NCBI RefSeq assembly: GCF_008831285.2
Contig: NC_045139.1
Span: 3,570,704 to 3,634,703 of the forward strand
Direction of reading: 5' to 3'
DNA length: 64,000 bases
From: Nymphaea colorata
Lineage: Eukaryota > Streptophyta > Magnoliopsida > Nymphaeales > Nymphaeaceae
How positions within the stretch are numbered: position 1 is the stretch's first letter; each line of letters opens with the position of its first letter. Below are positions 23,544-35,228 of the stretch, piece after piece. The notes under the pieces were generated by a model. The model had not been told where the DNA came from. It saw only the letters and a list, made by a program, of their open reading frames with translations, and ran no database searches. The position numbers and the translations under genes are program-made.

Positions 23544-24247
23544 TGGTGAGGGTTGTAACACTCAACCCAGAGGTGAGAAAGAGTGAACTATATTGGCTTT
23601 TAACCATGGTTTTGACAAACTTCACATTGATATCTCCTCACTTGATCCCAAAGCTTAAGAGCCCAAACAAGCGGCGGCGAATTAACGACGTTGATCTCTA
23701 CAAGTTTTAAGCCTTGGGACCTAGTGGGTATAATCGCTCTCTCTATCTCTCTTTCTCTCTCTCCAAATGATGTGTAGTGCACCAGTCGGGTCGGGTGGCA
23801 TGTCGTAGCAACTTTCTTAGTTCACTTTTGAGATTATTGTTCTCTTTTATTCATGTACATAATAACACACAAACACACATACACATACACATTCGTGAAC
23901 TTAATTTTAAGTATCATTGACATTGTTTTTCATAAATCCAATAGATGCAAAATGCAGAGATCTAGAAGATTCCCTCAAATGATATCAACATCCGGTATCT
24001 AAATTTGGCTTTATGAGGTTTTACAAAGTAACAATCATAGCCATTTCATCTCCTCTATGATCATAATTTTATCCAGACATTGAATTTTACTTATCACTTG
24101 TTTCACATTTTTTGATTCATTGTTCATATTTTGACTTCCATCATGAATTGATGTGTGTGTATATATATATATAAAGAGAGAGAGAGCCGATAAAATGAGA
24201 ATGTATATCAAAATTTGGGAACAAAAAGTTTAGGGACAAGAAATTGG

Positions 24248-24357
<110 letters not shown>

Positions 24358-24569
24358 GTAAAAACCAGACCTATTGATTTTTTGTTCAAAAACTATTTTG
24401 AATAAAATATAAGCATCTTAATATATTTATAAAGACTATTTTGTTGTAAAACGTGTTTTGATTAAAGTTGTTTTAATGAAAAATGTTGATTTTTTTATTG
24501 TCATGCCATGGGGGTCATTCATGTTTTCTTATTATAAAGACACCATTAAAGTCTAACAAATGACGTCTT

Positions 24570-25732
24570 ATTGGTACGGTGAAAGAAAAATGTCTTAATT
24601 CACTGTCTGAGTTGTTGGTAAGTTGGCATGCTAGAGAGAATGGTGACCTTCGTTTGAGAGAGAAAGACTTGCAACCAATGTGGCAAATTAAATCCATCTC
24701 AATCTATTCACTAAAATCGAATTGGAAGAAAATTGATTTGATTTATTTCTAAATGTTTCACACAGTTTTTTTTTTTCAAAGTTTATTTCATTTTAGGTTA
24801 TTCTTAAATAGTTTTCCAGTTTTTTTTAACATGAATATAGTAATTTTTTCCCCATCATCTACAATTCAATTGAATCGGCTGCACAATTGATGTCAATTTT
24901 CTTATTTTATAGCTAGACCTCCAACCTTTCAATGAATATTTTAATTTTTGGCTGTTGGCATTAGCGTTATAGTAACGTTATTAACAATTTGTTGTGACGA
25001 TATGTAACAATTTGGCCATCCACAACAATCTGTCATATGACAACATTGACTTTCTTGTTTTTTAGGTCACCTAATTACACATATAAATATTTGAAAAATA
25101 ATATATGTTGGGAATTTTTGTTGCACAATATTAATTCATACATTTTTTATCTTTGTTTTTCTCTCAACCATTCAATGGTTACAATGATTCCAACTACCCT
25201 CATGAGTGAGTTAAATGACTCTGAATAGCAATAATAATGTGTGTATATATATTAAACAATGAAATTAACAATAGAATTGTTTACAAGTAATGATAATAGT
25301 TTAATGATTAACAAATCATAAGAAAAAAAAATTGGGTTGTAGGTGCAGAAAAAAGTTCTAGCCAACTCATATACGTCTCTGTAACGAAGGAATGAGAAGA
25401 AATATCTTTCATGGTCTTTTTATTTTTTATTTTTAACTTTGTCTTTATGAAAAGTTTTTTTTTTCGTGTAAACTAAGAATATTTTAATCATTAATCATAT
25501 TGACACATTAAAATTCATACACCAATATGCGAATATGGTGCATCCAAAAAATAAAAGAGAGAAGCAGCATTGTAAAATAATAAAGTAATCCGACCCTTTT
25601 TAAAATTTTGGATTATTAATAAAAAAACTTAAAATTAAATTAAATATTTTTTTTTGCCTGCATAAAGTGAGGAGATCCAATAGGCAGGGCAGCTAATGAA
25701 ACTAAAATAGGCATGACCATCCTTGAGATTTC
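24570..25732. repeat. Local duplicated segment, copy 2, interrupted
   Basis: Direct similarity to 14866-15452. Similarity breaks at about 24990, after ACGTTATTAACAA, and resumes at about 25588, with TTTAAAATTTTGGATTATTAAT. The intervening 600 bp is absent from copy 1; it is AT-rich with no coding capacity. Confidence 0.85.
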
Positions 25733-25753
25733 ATTTCCAATTGAGAAATAAGG

Positions 25754-26011
25754 CTAGGCATTGGGCGAGGTCGGGCCGACCTGATTGAGTAATTGTTGAG
25801 CTCATTGCTCGACACAAGTGGGTACTTGACCAAACTTAGTAGAAAAGAAATAAAGAGATTGTCAGCCCAGCAGTTGGACTGAGGCTCCACCCATTAACTT
25901 TTCAAACCTTGCCAGACTCAATTATTTTTGACCCATTAAACCCCGGACCCAGTCAGTTTTAGGTTGGATACCCAACTACCCATCAGGTGGAGGACCCATG
26001 CCCAACCTTAG
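25754..26011. mobile_element. Probable MITE with inverted ends
   Basis: The left end CTAGGCATTGGGC and the complement of the right end, CTAAGGTTGGGC, form an imperfect inverted repeat. Flanks contain TTGAGAAA and TTGAGAGG, a partial 8-bp match. The length is about 258 bp, with no ORF. It is a hAT-like candidate. Confidence 0.55.
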
Positions 26012-26221
26012 TTGAGAGGCATATCACATGGGCTCTAAGAGGTGTTTGCACTCTAACTGTAAAGGGGCAACTGATTTTTTTCTTTTTTAAATTGTTGAGA
26101 GAGAGAGAGAAAGCTGAAAAGAATTTCATTAAACCAGACACATCCAAAGATTAATCGATGTGCAAACAAAACAACTTACAGTGAGAATTAAAACAAACAT
26201 GGATCTTTTTTGGCACATTAG

Positions 26222-26386
26222 CAGGGGCCGAGGGAGGTGTGGGCAGTTGCCCACTCTGAACCAAAAAAAAATATTAATTTTGTATTGATATTTTTTTAGT
26301 ATTTTTATTACTTACATCTGAAGCCCCTAAAAATTTTAACTTTTATATTTGGTGCCCTTTAGCTAAAATTTTCTGGTTCTGGCCTG
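26222..26386. mobile_element. MITE present only in unit A
   Basis: It starts CAGGGGCCGAGGGAGGTGTGGGCAG, which resembles one end of the 8946-9126 element in reverse. The paralogous site in unit B (about 34612) lacks it. The end is approximate and no clean target duplication is visible. Confidence 0.6.
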
Positions 26387-26723
26387 TGCATCCTTTCCTG
26401 TTGAGGATTATGTCATCAATCGTATGTATTGCTCAATAATTTAGGTTACATATTTCGTCCGTAGTAAGAAGAGTGCACCGACAACTCAAACGAGAGCCTT
26501 TTGTGGAAACATTGGCAAGACATTAAACGAAGTCGACATCTTTGTCAGTAGTTTTGGTTTGGATCAGTGGCCAAGCAAAAAAAAATTATGAAAAAACACT
26601 TATTTACAAATTTTCATATTCAAAAGAACGCTCATATATACATAACAAAACAAATATTTAAACATGAAGAACCTATGCATAAGTATCCAACAGTTATATA
26701 AACTAGTTCCAAGTTTTTGGCAT

Positions 26724-26894
26724 CAGGAGCGGAGCCAGGATTTTCTTCAGGGGCGGACCGAGATCTGGGTAGAGCCAAATTGAATTCAAATGCAAAAAAT
26801 ACATGACGCAATTAAAAAATTATATTTTTTTCAATGTAATTTTTTTTTCATTAGCTAGGGTGAGGCCATGGCCTAGGCGGCCCCCCCTCCCCTG
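26724..26894. mobile_element. hAT-like MITE with perfect 8-bp target duplication
   Basis: TTTGGCAT flanks it at 26716-26723 and 26895-26902. The ends CAGGAGCGGAG and (complement) CAGGGGAGG are inverted. The interior is the reverse complement of the 21124-21299 family. Unit B has no insertion at this exact base but a different MITE about 10 bp away. Confidence 0.9.
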
Positions 26895-27519
26895 TTTGGC
26901 ATCCCTTGCTACCAGGGATGAAACAAATTCAGATCCAAGAGACATATAGAAAAATCAAAATTGGTGATTGGATCCATTTCACGTATCATAAGCATAAGGT
27001 CAATATTCAAGTCCAACAGGGTAAACCATAGGTCTATTCTTATCAATATGGTTGATAAAAGCACCAACTAAAAGAAATCATAAAGTAGCCGCGACCGCAG
27101 ATACAACAATGTATTTCACATTCGAAATTTATAGATTTTAATCCAACCTCAAACCAAAAGTATGGTTTGATCTGAAATTTCATTTCATACCCAACTTCTT
27201 TCTCTAATCGAGCATCCTGATACAACCCAAGTACTTGATCAGATCTTCTCCTTCATGCAAAATAAAAAGAGTTTTGGATCGGATTCATGTATTAGGTCTG
27301 ATCCACGGACAACACGCGCTCCCCCAATATACGTCCATGGGATGGATATTCCACATAAAAGATCTTATCATATTAAAAAAAGCACCAAATCCAGACCGCA
27401 TTTAACAAATCAATACTTTATACTCTCAACTTTAGGGAAGAGGACGTTAAAAGTGTTGGATCCATTTAAAAATTGCAAGTCTGCGTTACGAAAACAAAGA
27501 CTAGAAATTTAAAATGTGC

Positions 27520-27800
27520 TTGGCTCTGAGTCGAGTCGAGCTCTATGATGTAAGCTTGAATTAGACTCGGTAAATTGAGTCTGAGCTCGAGTTCGACTAT
27601 GTAAATATCGTGTCACTTGATCCGCATGTTTTTTTTTAATTAAAAAAACTCAAAAAGGTGATAATTCATACAAAAATTACTGATATGCCCTTCGAAATTA
27701 ACAAACTGGAAAGACATGAACCAAGTCGAGTTTAAATGAGTCGAGCTTACACGGGTGAGTTCAAGAGGAGCCCGAGTTGACTCGACTTGTTCGACATCCC
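27520..27800. repeat. GAGCTCGAGC-rich repeat, unit A
   Basis: Contains many GAGTCGAG/GAGCTCGAG phrases and ends near CGACATCCC. The paralogous copy is at 35570-35930, and a third, diverged copy is at 43590-44030, ending TTTTACATCCC. It is probably a hAT-type non-autonomous family; ends not fixed. Confidence 0.6.
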
Positions 27801-29450
27801 TTAGAAAGACCCATTAACCAAATCATTCAGAAGGCCCTTGATTACCTCACTTGAGATCCATGTGTTTGAGATGCCAAATTTAGAGTATATTCTGGCATCT
27901 TTCAAATATAGAATTTCAAATCCTTGTTACAAAGCAATTATCTAAATCTGTGAAGTTAAGATTAAGAAGCATAGGTCACAACTTTTATGTAAAACCTGAC
28001 TTTAAGAGAGAGTCAATTGTCGTTCAAAATTGTGTCGAATAATTTTTTAGTCTTAAACTATAAGATCAACTTAAGCACAACTTGAGAAGAAACAAATTTT
28101 TAATCAAATTGGAGACATTTACTAATGTCCCATGCATTATAAAAGCAGGAGACAAACACTTATAACCGCATATTTTTTTCTTTCCTTTGGCGTCTCAAAG
28201 GAGTTGGCGTAGAGCGGAAGTCCCATTGTCATGAGAACAGTCTATGATTAGATTCTCATGGTTGTCGCTTTTTCTCCACGCGCAAAAGCCATAACGCTAT
28301 AAACGCGGAGAGATTTTTTCTCCCATAGATTCCAACTTTGCTTGAAAAATATTAAATATTTAACTGAAAAGATCTTAGAGGTTAAGTGAAACTAAAATAA
28401 AAGGGACACCACCAACAAAAGGGAGCGTTGGCGCAACCGTAGGCAGCCGGTTCTCATTTCGAATCCTCGCAACATCAACCCTTTGTACTTTAAATGATAG
28501 ACCACCGACTTCAGTAAAAACAATCAAAAGCAGGTGATAAGGAGTTGAGTTTTCTTTTAAACCTTAAAAACCTCACTTACTCAATAAAAGCGTAGATAAA
28601 ATGATAAAAATGACATTTTAGTGATGATAAAAGTGACGATAAATAATCTATTTGGAGCTTAAAGTTCAAACAATGACAACTTAAACTAAGATGCCAAAAC
28701 AATATTCACGTTTTTTTCCAAAAAAACCGAACATTTTTAACTTTTATTAACGTTAATATCACTTTTTTTAAAGGCACGTCCTATGCGTGGCTCAAGTCTC
28801 ACTCTCCCTCAAACTTTGCTTCAATCTTTGATAAACTTAAAGTGAAAAACACTCAGGTCTGGACCCATAAGAAAGTGACGGTTTCGACCTCTGATCGAAT
28901 CCCAAGGGCGAATTTTTTTTTTTCTTCGCGCCTGGAGTCAAATTTGACTCGAGCCGCCAGGCGGTCGTCACTAATGTTGGGAAAAATCTGCCAGCCTGTG
29001 CCAATTCAAATTACATCAATGCGAAGTGATTCGATTATTCATCCGATACAACAGCAATTTATTTTTTCATCTATAAATTATTTTATTTGAGATATTTCTT
29101 CCTTTTTTTACTATTTTTAGCCGAAACCCCAATTGATTCAGCTCAGTCGCAGTGGCCGATTCGGTCCAAATTCGGACTTCAACAACATCGGTTCCCACTG
29201 AGATGAGTTACAGAAAGAATGAGTTGGCGTGGAAAGGCAATCGCACTAAATACAGCCGCCCCTGGTAGTTATCTTGTTGTTCGTCTCCTTCTGGAAGGGT
29301 TTCCTGCGCGTCGGGGCACGCATGATTTGAAAAAAAATTCTGAGGCCCAGTTCATGCTTTATTTTATTTGGCATTCAGTCCAAGTCTCTTGTCTGTCTTT
29401 TCGGGACAAGTTAACGCCAGCGCCAAATCCGCTTCGTCCTCCTTTTGTGA
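27801..29450. other. Upstream region of phosphatase copy A
   Basis: AT-rich DNA conserved in unit B, apart from the SINE at 28422. An open frame beginning near 29219 (and its paralog near 37265) differs in frame and length between the units, so I do not call a gene. Confidence 0.55.
28422..28581 (+). mobile_element. tRNA-derived SINE with target duplication
   Basis: The 5' end has an internal pol III promoter layout: TTGGCGCAACCGTAGGC resembles box A and GGTTCTCATTTCGAATCC resembles box B. Flanks CAACAAAAG (28413-28421) and CAATAAAAG (28582-28590) are a 9-bp target duplication with one mismatch. Unit B has an empty site at the matching place (about 36610). The element is about 160 bp. The tRNA part is too degenerate for a working tRNA. 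Confidence 0.75.
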
Positions 29451-29613
29451 TTGGCGTTTGCTCATCATTCCGGTGCTAACATCTCGAGAGAAGGGGAGGG
29501 GGAGGGATCTTTACCTTTGTTTTCTCTGAATTGGGGTTCTCTCGCTTTCATCCTCTCGGAATTGCGGTTCTCTCGCTTTGTTCCTCTCTGAATTGGGATT
29601 GCTCTGTTGCAGG
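29450..29613 (+). other. Non-coding first exon of phosphatase copy A (inferred)
   Basis: A pyrimidine-rich leader with a repeated GAATTGNGGTTCTCTCGCTTT unit ends at a good donor (CAGG/GTAAGA, GT at 29614). The paralog in unit B ends at the same point (37567, AAG/GTAAGA) but has fewer units. The transcription start is not determined. Confidence 0.5.
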
Positions 29614-29980
29614 GTAAGATTTTGATGCTTCTCTCCCCTTCCTTTTCTCTAATGCGTCTCTACATGTGTGATGAATGGGTTGTTGTTTGGGTTTCATGGG
29701 TTTCATTCTGATGGGATTTCAAGTGGTTGTCTACTTTTTCTCTGGGTCCCTTTGTTCTTTCTTTCTTTCGTTCCTGGCATTGGTATGCTGGAAATCTTGG
29801 TTGTACATGTTGCCTTCTTGGTTTAATTGTGTCATTCTTCTCTTTTGTGTTAATGAATTTCTTAGTTGGGTTGTTATCGTTGTGACCCATTTGTTTGCGC
29901 AAATACTTGAGTTGAACTTTTATGTACTCCAGCAGTGGGTAATCGAGTTTCATGGCCCGTCGTTTGAAATTTTGGACTCT

Positions 29981-30094
29981 GGAGATTTGTGGTATGGATT
30001 ATTTCCGTCGGCGCTGTAGCTTACACTTCTTTCCGTCGGAGATTTGTGGTATGGATTATTTTCGTCGGCGCTGTAGCTTACACTTCTTTGCGTC
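29981..30094. repeat. 57-bp tandem duplication in the leader intron of copy A
   Basis: GGAGATTTGTGGTATGGATT starts at 29981 and 30038. Unit B carries a single diverged copy near 37985. Confidence 0.9.
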
Positions 30095-30701
30095 CTACAT
30101 GCCTGTTAGTGCTTTTCTTCTTATGCTTATTCTATCGCATCCAAGTGTAAATCTGAAATTAGCTTTGTGTAAAGATTTACATTAAAAAGAATCCCAGGTC
30201 TTCCCAGATCTGCCTACAGAAACCATTAGGTCGGCTTCAGTGCTGCAAAAGGAATTAACTTTTCCTTTTCCATCATTTAGAGTTTCTGGTTCATGAGAGA
30301 ACAGAGCGCCAGTGGCAATTTAACCATATGCGGTAATTATTATCTTATTTAGATAAGATATAGTCCTCGAGAACAGAAGCAATGACAATTTAAACATGAA
30401 CGACCAGACGAGGGTAGTTTGCCTTGAAAGAGAGCTATAGACAGGCCCCCTAACGTATATTCTGTTTTTGACTTTTTTCCCCTTTTCCCTTTGGTGGTTG
30501 TGCTTATCTGTATCTCCGAGCTCCATGCATATCTTGAACATTCTTCTAGTCATGTCACTTGGCAGTTAAACTATGGTAAGTTTCTTCTTATAACCATAGA
30601 CGAGTATAAAGTTTCAGAAATGAGATTACCTGGTTGAACATTATCTTTTGTTTGAAAGCAATCGGCAGTAATCTCTTTGCTTTGTCACATGGCAGGTAAA
30701 C

Positions 30702-32895
30702 ATGCCAGAGATTCAACTGGGTTGCCACACAATCAAATCCCATGGAATTAAAGTGGCAAGGTTGCATAAGCATGATTGGATAATACTTGTACTTCTTATG
30801 GTTCTGGAGCTTATATTGGCGGTAGTTATATCCCCATTTTACCGGTTTGTTGGGAAGGATATGATGACAGACTTGAAATACCCAATGAAGGACAATACAG
30901 TGCCATTTTGGGCTGTTCCAGTATGTTTGCCTTCTTGCAACTTGCAAGCACGATGACTTTTCCATGCAAATTTTATCTCCCATATTAACTTATTTTGTAC
31001 AATATTTTTGTTTCCATTAATTTATTCTTTTCAGGTAATTGGAATTTTGGTACCATTTATCATCTTCTTTGTAATCTATCTAATCAGAAAAGATGTGTAT
31101 GATTTTCACCATGGTGTATTAGGTAATTTTTTTCACTTCACTCGCATAACAGACTAGGTGATTGTCTTTTGTCACTTTTTTGATTCTTGCATCAGAAAGA
31201 CAAATAATTTTCATGATATCCAGTTTGCTAAAAAAGACTGGCCTTAACAATAGCGTCTTGCATGGTTAAACAGGAATTCTGTACTCCGTACTGATAACGG
31301 CGGTTATTACTGATGCTATAAAAGATGCTGTTGGTCGACCTCGGCCTGACTTTTTCTGGCGGTGCTTCCCAGATGGGAAGGATGTAGGTTTTCATCTTTC
31401 CATCTGTAGATTTTGCTCCGATTCGTTTTTTATGCATTATTCCAGCTTATTCATTTTGCAAATAGATTTATGTAACATGTACCTGCAAATAATTGTGGGA
31501 GTATGATCCTTTCAGGTGTATGATACAGTCACAGGCGGTGTTATTTGTCATGGAATCAAAAGTGTTATTAAAGAAGGGCACAAGAGCTTCCCTAGCGGCC
31601 ATACTTCTTGTAACATTTCCTTCCTTTCCTCAGATATCTCCTGCTTCTCTTTTTTTCTTATTTATGTCAATCAAGTGTTGCTACTTGTTTCCAACATGGT
31701 TATAATGTGTAGAGCAACTTCTATCCTGATTGAACCCTCATCTTGCTTCTTCTAGATCTTGCCACATTTAAGTATTAGTAAAAGAATCAAGTGGAATACT
31801 TGGGAAGTCAAGTTAAGGATGAACTCATAGGATAAGGAAAATCTGACAAATAGTATGATGGTTACCTTTTTCGTCCCGGATGTAAGGGGTGGGACGAAAT
31901 TTCTGGAAATATGTTTCCAGAAATCGTCCGAACAGTAACAATTTTGATGCATGTTTGTTGCGCAGGGATCAGATTTGAAATTTTGAAGGATTTTCCTACA
32001 GCTACATGAAATGTGCCCCGAATGTCTAGTTACAGGATTTCCATCTTTTTGTAAACGGAACACATTGAAATGTTTCCTTCAGATATTTTGGAAACTACAT
32101 ATATTTAAAGCACAGTACATTTCTGAGATTTAGAGGAAGATGTTCCATAAGACCCTCTCGATATGTCTTTTACTACAGTATTTGAATATATATCTAGAGT
32201 TTTAGGTTAGAAGTCCTAGCGGGCATAAATTTTTGAGGAGGAGTTGTCTTAATTCTGCACAGGAAAATCATGTATTTCTTACTGCAACATTTGGTAGGTG
32301 TTTTCCAAATTAAATCCTATAGTTGCAGCTTCTGGAAGCCTTTGCGATGTTGTTTTTATTCCACCAGATGATGATGATCTTGCTATGCATGTATAGATGG
32401 TTAGTTCTAGGTCATTCAATAAGATGCTAACGATAACTGAATATTTGATAATATTTGCAGGGTCATTCGCGGGGTTAGGCTTCCTTTCACTATATCTATC
32501 CGGAAAACTTAAAGCCTTCGATCAGAAAGGTCATATAGCAAAGCTTTGCATTGTCTTCCTGCCATTACTGCTTGCAGCCCTTGTTGGAACTTCTCGAGTA
32601 GATGACTATTGGCATCATTGGCAGGATGTGTTCGCTGGTGGCCTACTAGGTTTGTGTACTATATGCATTGCCAATAAATTGAAAATTCCTGAGTTAGAAG
32701 TGAAATATTTGTTCTTGTTTGCTACTAAGTTATCCACTCTCTTCCACAGGTTTGACAGTCGCTACATTTTGTTATCTGCAGTTCTTCCCAGCTCCGTATC
32801 ATCCAGAGGGTACGTCTTACCTCTGCTTTTCTTGTGGCATTCTTATTACCTTTAATTTTCTTTTTTCCAAAAGCATTGTATGATGATTTGCCATT

Positions 32896-32954
<59 letters not shown>

Positions 32955-33308
32955 CGCTTGCTCGCTCTCTCTCTCTCTCCACCCCTCCAACACACACACA
33001 CACACAGCACTTACATATACGAGAGTAACAGGAAAGTATCTTCCAGAGGGTTGTTTTGATTAACATGCGTCCCTCTTTCACTTGTAAATGCAATGTATAA
33101 AGAGCTTTATTTTCATATTGCAGGTTGGGGACCATATGCTTATTTCCGGATGTTGGAAGAACGCAACGCCCAAGGACAATCGAACTCTGATCAACTCCAT
33201 TTACAATTCAGACATGTTCAGGCTGATTCTGCAAGGCAGGAGGAAATAGAACAATATAGCCTGCATGATGGTAACCCAAGCCTTGATATGGAAGCTGGTA
33301 GGAGGTGA
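30702..33308 (+). CDS. Lipid phosphate phosphatase (PAP2 family), copy A
   Basis: Seven coding exons, all GT-AG: 30702-30920, 31035-31122, 31274-31383, 31516-31609, 32461-32649, 32750-32809, 33124-33308. They encode 314 residues. Proteins of this family dephosphorylate phosphatidic acid (and often diacylglycerol pyrophosphate) at membranes, giving diacylglycerol. The three-part catalytic signature is complete: KDAVGRPRP (K119 to P127), PSGH (165-168) and [12 protein letters not shown] (S215, R216, H222, D226). In this family the second histidine is the nucleophile. Hydrophobic spans flank these motifs, consistent with about six membrane helices, and the C-terminal tail (from about 262) is hydrophilic. 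The ATG follows a leader intron of about 1.08 kb. Intron 5 is 851 bp, about 480 bp longer than in copy B. The length fits plant members. Family assignment is firm; substrate preference is not shown by sequence. Confidence 0.93.
31674..32184. other. Copy A-specific segment in phosphatase intron 5
   Basis: Between TATGTCAATCAA and ATATATATCTAGAG the copy B intron has about 10 bp where copy A has about 510 bp. It is either an insertion in A or a deletion in B. I see no terminal repeats or coding capacity. Confidence 0.6.
32898..33006. repeat. (CT)n/(CA)n microsatellite in phosphatase copy A, last intron
   Basis: About 27 CT units, a short CT-rich interruption, then CA repeats. Copy B keeps only a few CT units at the same place. 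Confidence 0.93.
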
Positions 33309-34000
33309 AACGTTGTTGTTTTAAAGTTTCTTTTCTCATCCTTTCCCCCTGTACCAGTATTAGATTCCTGTGTATTCAAGCACAAACTCATATTCAAATC
33401 TGTCTAGTGCAATTTTTTCAGAGTCCAGTTATTTGTCCGATTACAGTTTCTCATCACAGATTTATTTTCCTGAGCATATCACTGGCCGGTGATGTAAATA
33501 AATACCCCAAGATATGCCCTTCAGGGTTTAAAACAGAAAAAGGATGTATCGCAGAAATGAGTGCAAAATTGAGTCTATGATGTAACATGCAATCTGTGCC
33601 TATACTTGTACCCTGTATGACAATCAATCCATGTTATTTTTTATTATATCAGCAACTTCTGTGGCATAGCTTTCGAGTAACGCAATTAAATAATAAGGAA
33701 AAATTAATAGTCCCTCCCTAATTTGAGCATAGCTGCTAGAAATCGTGGCTAGGTCTGAGAAGCGACACAAGGAACAATAGGCTAAGGACTGCAACATGAG
33801 TCTATGATGTGAGAAGCAATATATAACCATAGTTGTATCCTGACACTAGTTCACAATTAAGCTGTGTTATTTTCATAATATGAACAACACCTACGGCACG
33901 GCTTTAGAATGACGCATAATATGAACAACGCATATAGCATAGCTTTTAGAATAATGCAATTAAATAATGAAATAGTTGTCTCTAATGGGATTAATCCAAT

Positions 34001-34180
34001 CGTTTGGGGTGGGAGTTGGTAGGGGCCAGTTCTTGTTTCGAATCTTTGGAACATCAATTAAATTTTTAAGCTGCAAACAAGGGATTACTGACATACAAGT
34101 TGAAGTGTGATACAAAGAGTAGTAGAAGTTTTGACTCTCAAACCGTAGGATAAAATAATCTTCCTGCTCACTAATAAAGA
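34001..34180 (+). mobile_element. Degenerate SINE-like fragment
   Basis: GGGAGTTGGTAGGGGCCAGTTC, then TTTCGAATC and GGAACATCAA, parallel the 28422 SINE head. The tail phrase GATAAAATAATCTTCCTGCTCACT resembles 8509-8535 in the left arm (GATAAAATACTCTTCCTACTCACT). Confidence 0.45.
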
Positions 34181-34258
34181 ACAATTAATGAAAAGTAGTG
34201 TTTGCTGTGGCCAAATAATAAAGAACAATTAATGAGAAGTCGTGTTTGCTGTGGCCAA
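34173..34258. repeat. 44-bp tandem duplication
   Basis: AATAAAGAACAATTAATG starts at 34173 and 34217, each followed by TGTTTGCTGTGGCCAA. Confidence 0.9.
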
Positions 34259-34804
34259 CTTAGTTGTGTTGCTTTTGGAGGTAGACTTGGTCCACTTGGA
34301 TTATAAGCAATAATGCTTTCTGTCGATGGGAGGTTTATGATTTTTAAGTCTTGCTTTGAATATCCGGCACTGCCATTATAAAAGTATTTTGGGGTCCAGA
34401 AATGTCACACACATGAATTCTCTCTCTAGGGTGCCATTTTTCACGTCCATTACTCTTTGGAAGCGTCTTATTTAACGAAATTATCTGTTTATATCTACTG
34501 AAAATAAAAGCATGTTCTACATTAATGTACCTTCTCCACTTGTCAAAGAAGTTTGAAGACGTCAAGAAAGCAATTTGATTATGCTAAAGTAAACATGAAC
34601 TTTTTTAGCATATTAGGGACTCATTTCTCGGTTCCGGATTATGTCATCAATTGTATGTATTGCTCAATAATTTAGATTATAAATTTCGTCCATAATAAGA
34701 GTGTAGCGACAACTCAAACGAGAGGTTCTTATTGTGGAAACATTATAAATAACCCGCTCTTCAAAGAAGCTAGGAAGTTGGCATCTTTGACACAATAATT
34801 TTCA

Positions 34805-34835
<31 letters not shown>

Positions 34836-35039
34836 TTTATTTATTTATATTTATATTTATTTATTTGAATCAGTGTCAGAGCAAGAAAAAATATTTGGAA
34901 AGACATTCACAAACTTAATATCCAAAAAGGGCATTCATTTACATAAGAGAGCAAATAATTGAACATGAGAAACCCGATGTTGATGTAAAAGTAGGACGAG
35001 TTGTTACATATTTAACCAGTTATATGAACTAGTTTCAAG

Positions 35040-35228
35040 CAGGGGCGGAGCAAAACGGGGGGCTCTTATGGACCCTGGCCCACTTCAATTTTTTTTTTAA
35101 ATTACATGTAAATTTAAAAAAAAATATTTTTCCTATATAAAAAATTTGAAAAATGATATTTCGACGCATGTCAAAATTTAGAAATTTTAATTTGGCCCCC
35201 TCATGAAAAATTGCTGGCTCCGCCCCTA
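35040..35228. mobile_element. hAT-like MITE specific to unit B
   Basis: The inverted ends are nearly perfect: CAGGGGCGGAGC and the complement (T)AGGGGCGGAGC. The interior matches the 2270-2467 element in the opposite orientation. Flanks GTTTCAAG and ATTCAAAG are a rough target duplication. Unit A lacks it at this base. Confidence 0.8.

Larger units (their letters stand above)
26190..33502. repeat. Tandem segmental duplication, unit A
   Basis: Direct similarity to unit B (34590-40892) over the whole unit, including upstream intergenic DNA, the complete phosphatase gene and about 190 bp of 3' sequence. Shared landmarks include ATGTCATCAAT.GTATGTATTGCTC near 26410 and 34640, and CCATGGGATGGAT near 27340 and 35400. 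A is about 1 kb longer because of insertions at 26222, 28422 and in phosphatase intron 5. Confidence 0.92.
33503..34589. other. Spacer between duplication units A and B
   Basis: No gene. It holds a SINE-like fragment and a short tandem duplication. Confidence 0.65.

Noticed and set aside
28422-28500. tRNA gene
   Set aside because: Box A- and box B-like motifs are present, but no acceptor stem or cloverleaf can be drawn, and target duplications flank a 160-bp element, so it is a SINE.
29675-30019. 114-codon hydrophobic frame upstream of phosphatase copy A
   Set aside because: It falls in the leader intron and is broken in the paralogous intron of copy B.
32725-33135. Minus-strand frame with arginine/glutamate runs
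   Set aside because: It is the reverse reading of the (CT)n tract in the last intron of phosphatase copy A.
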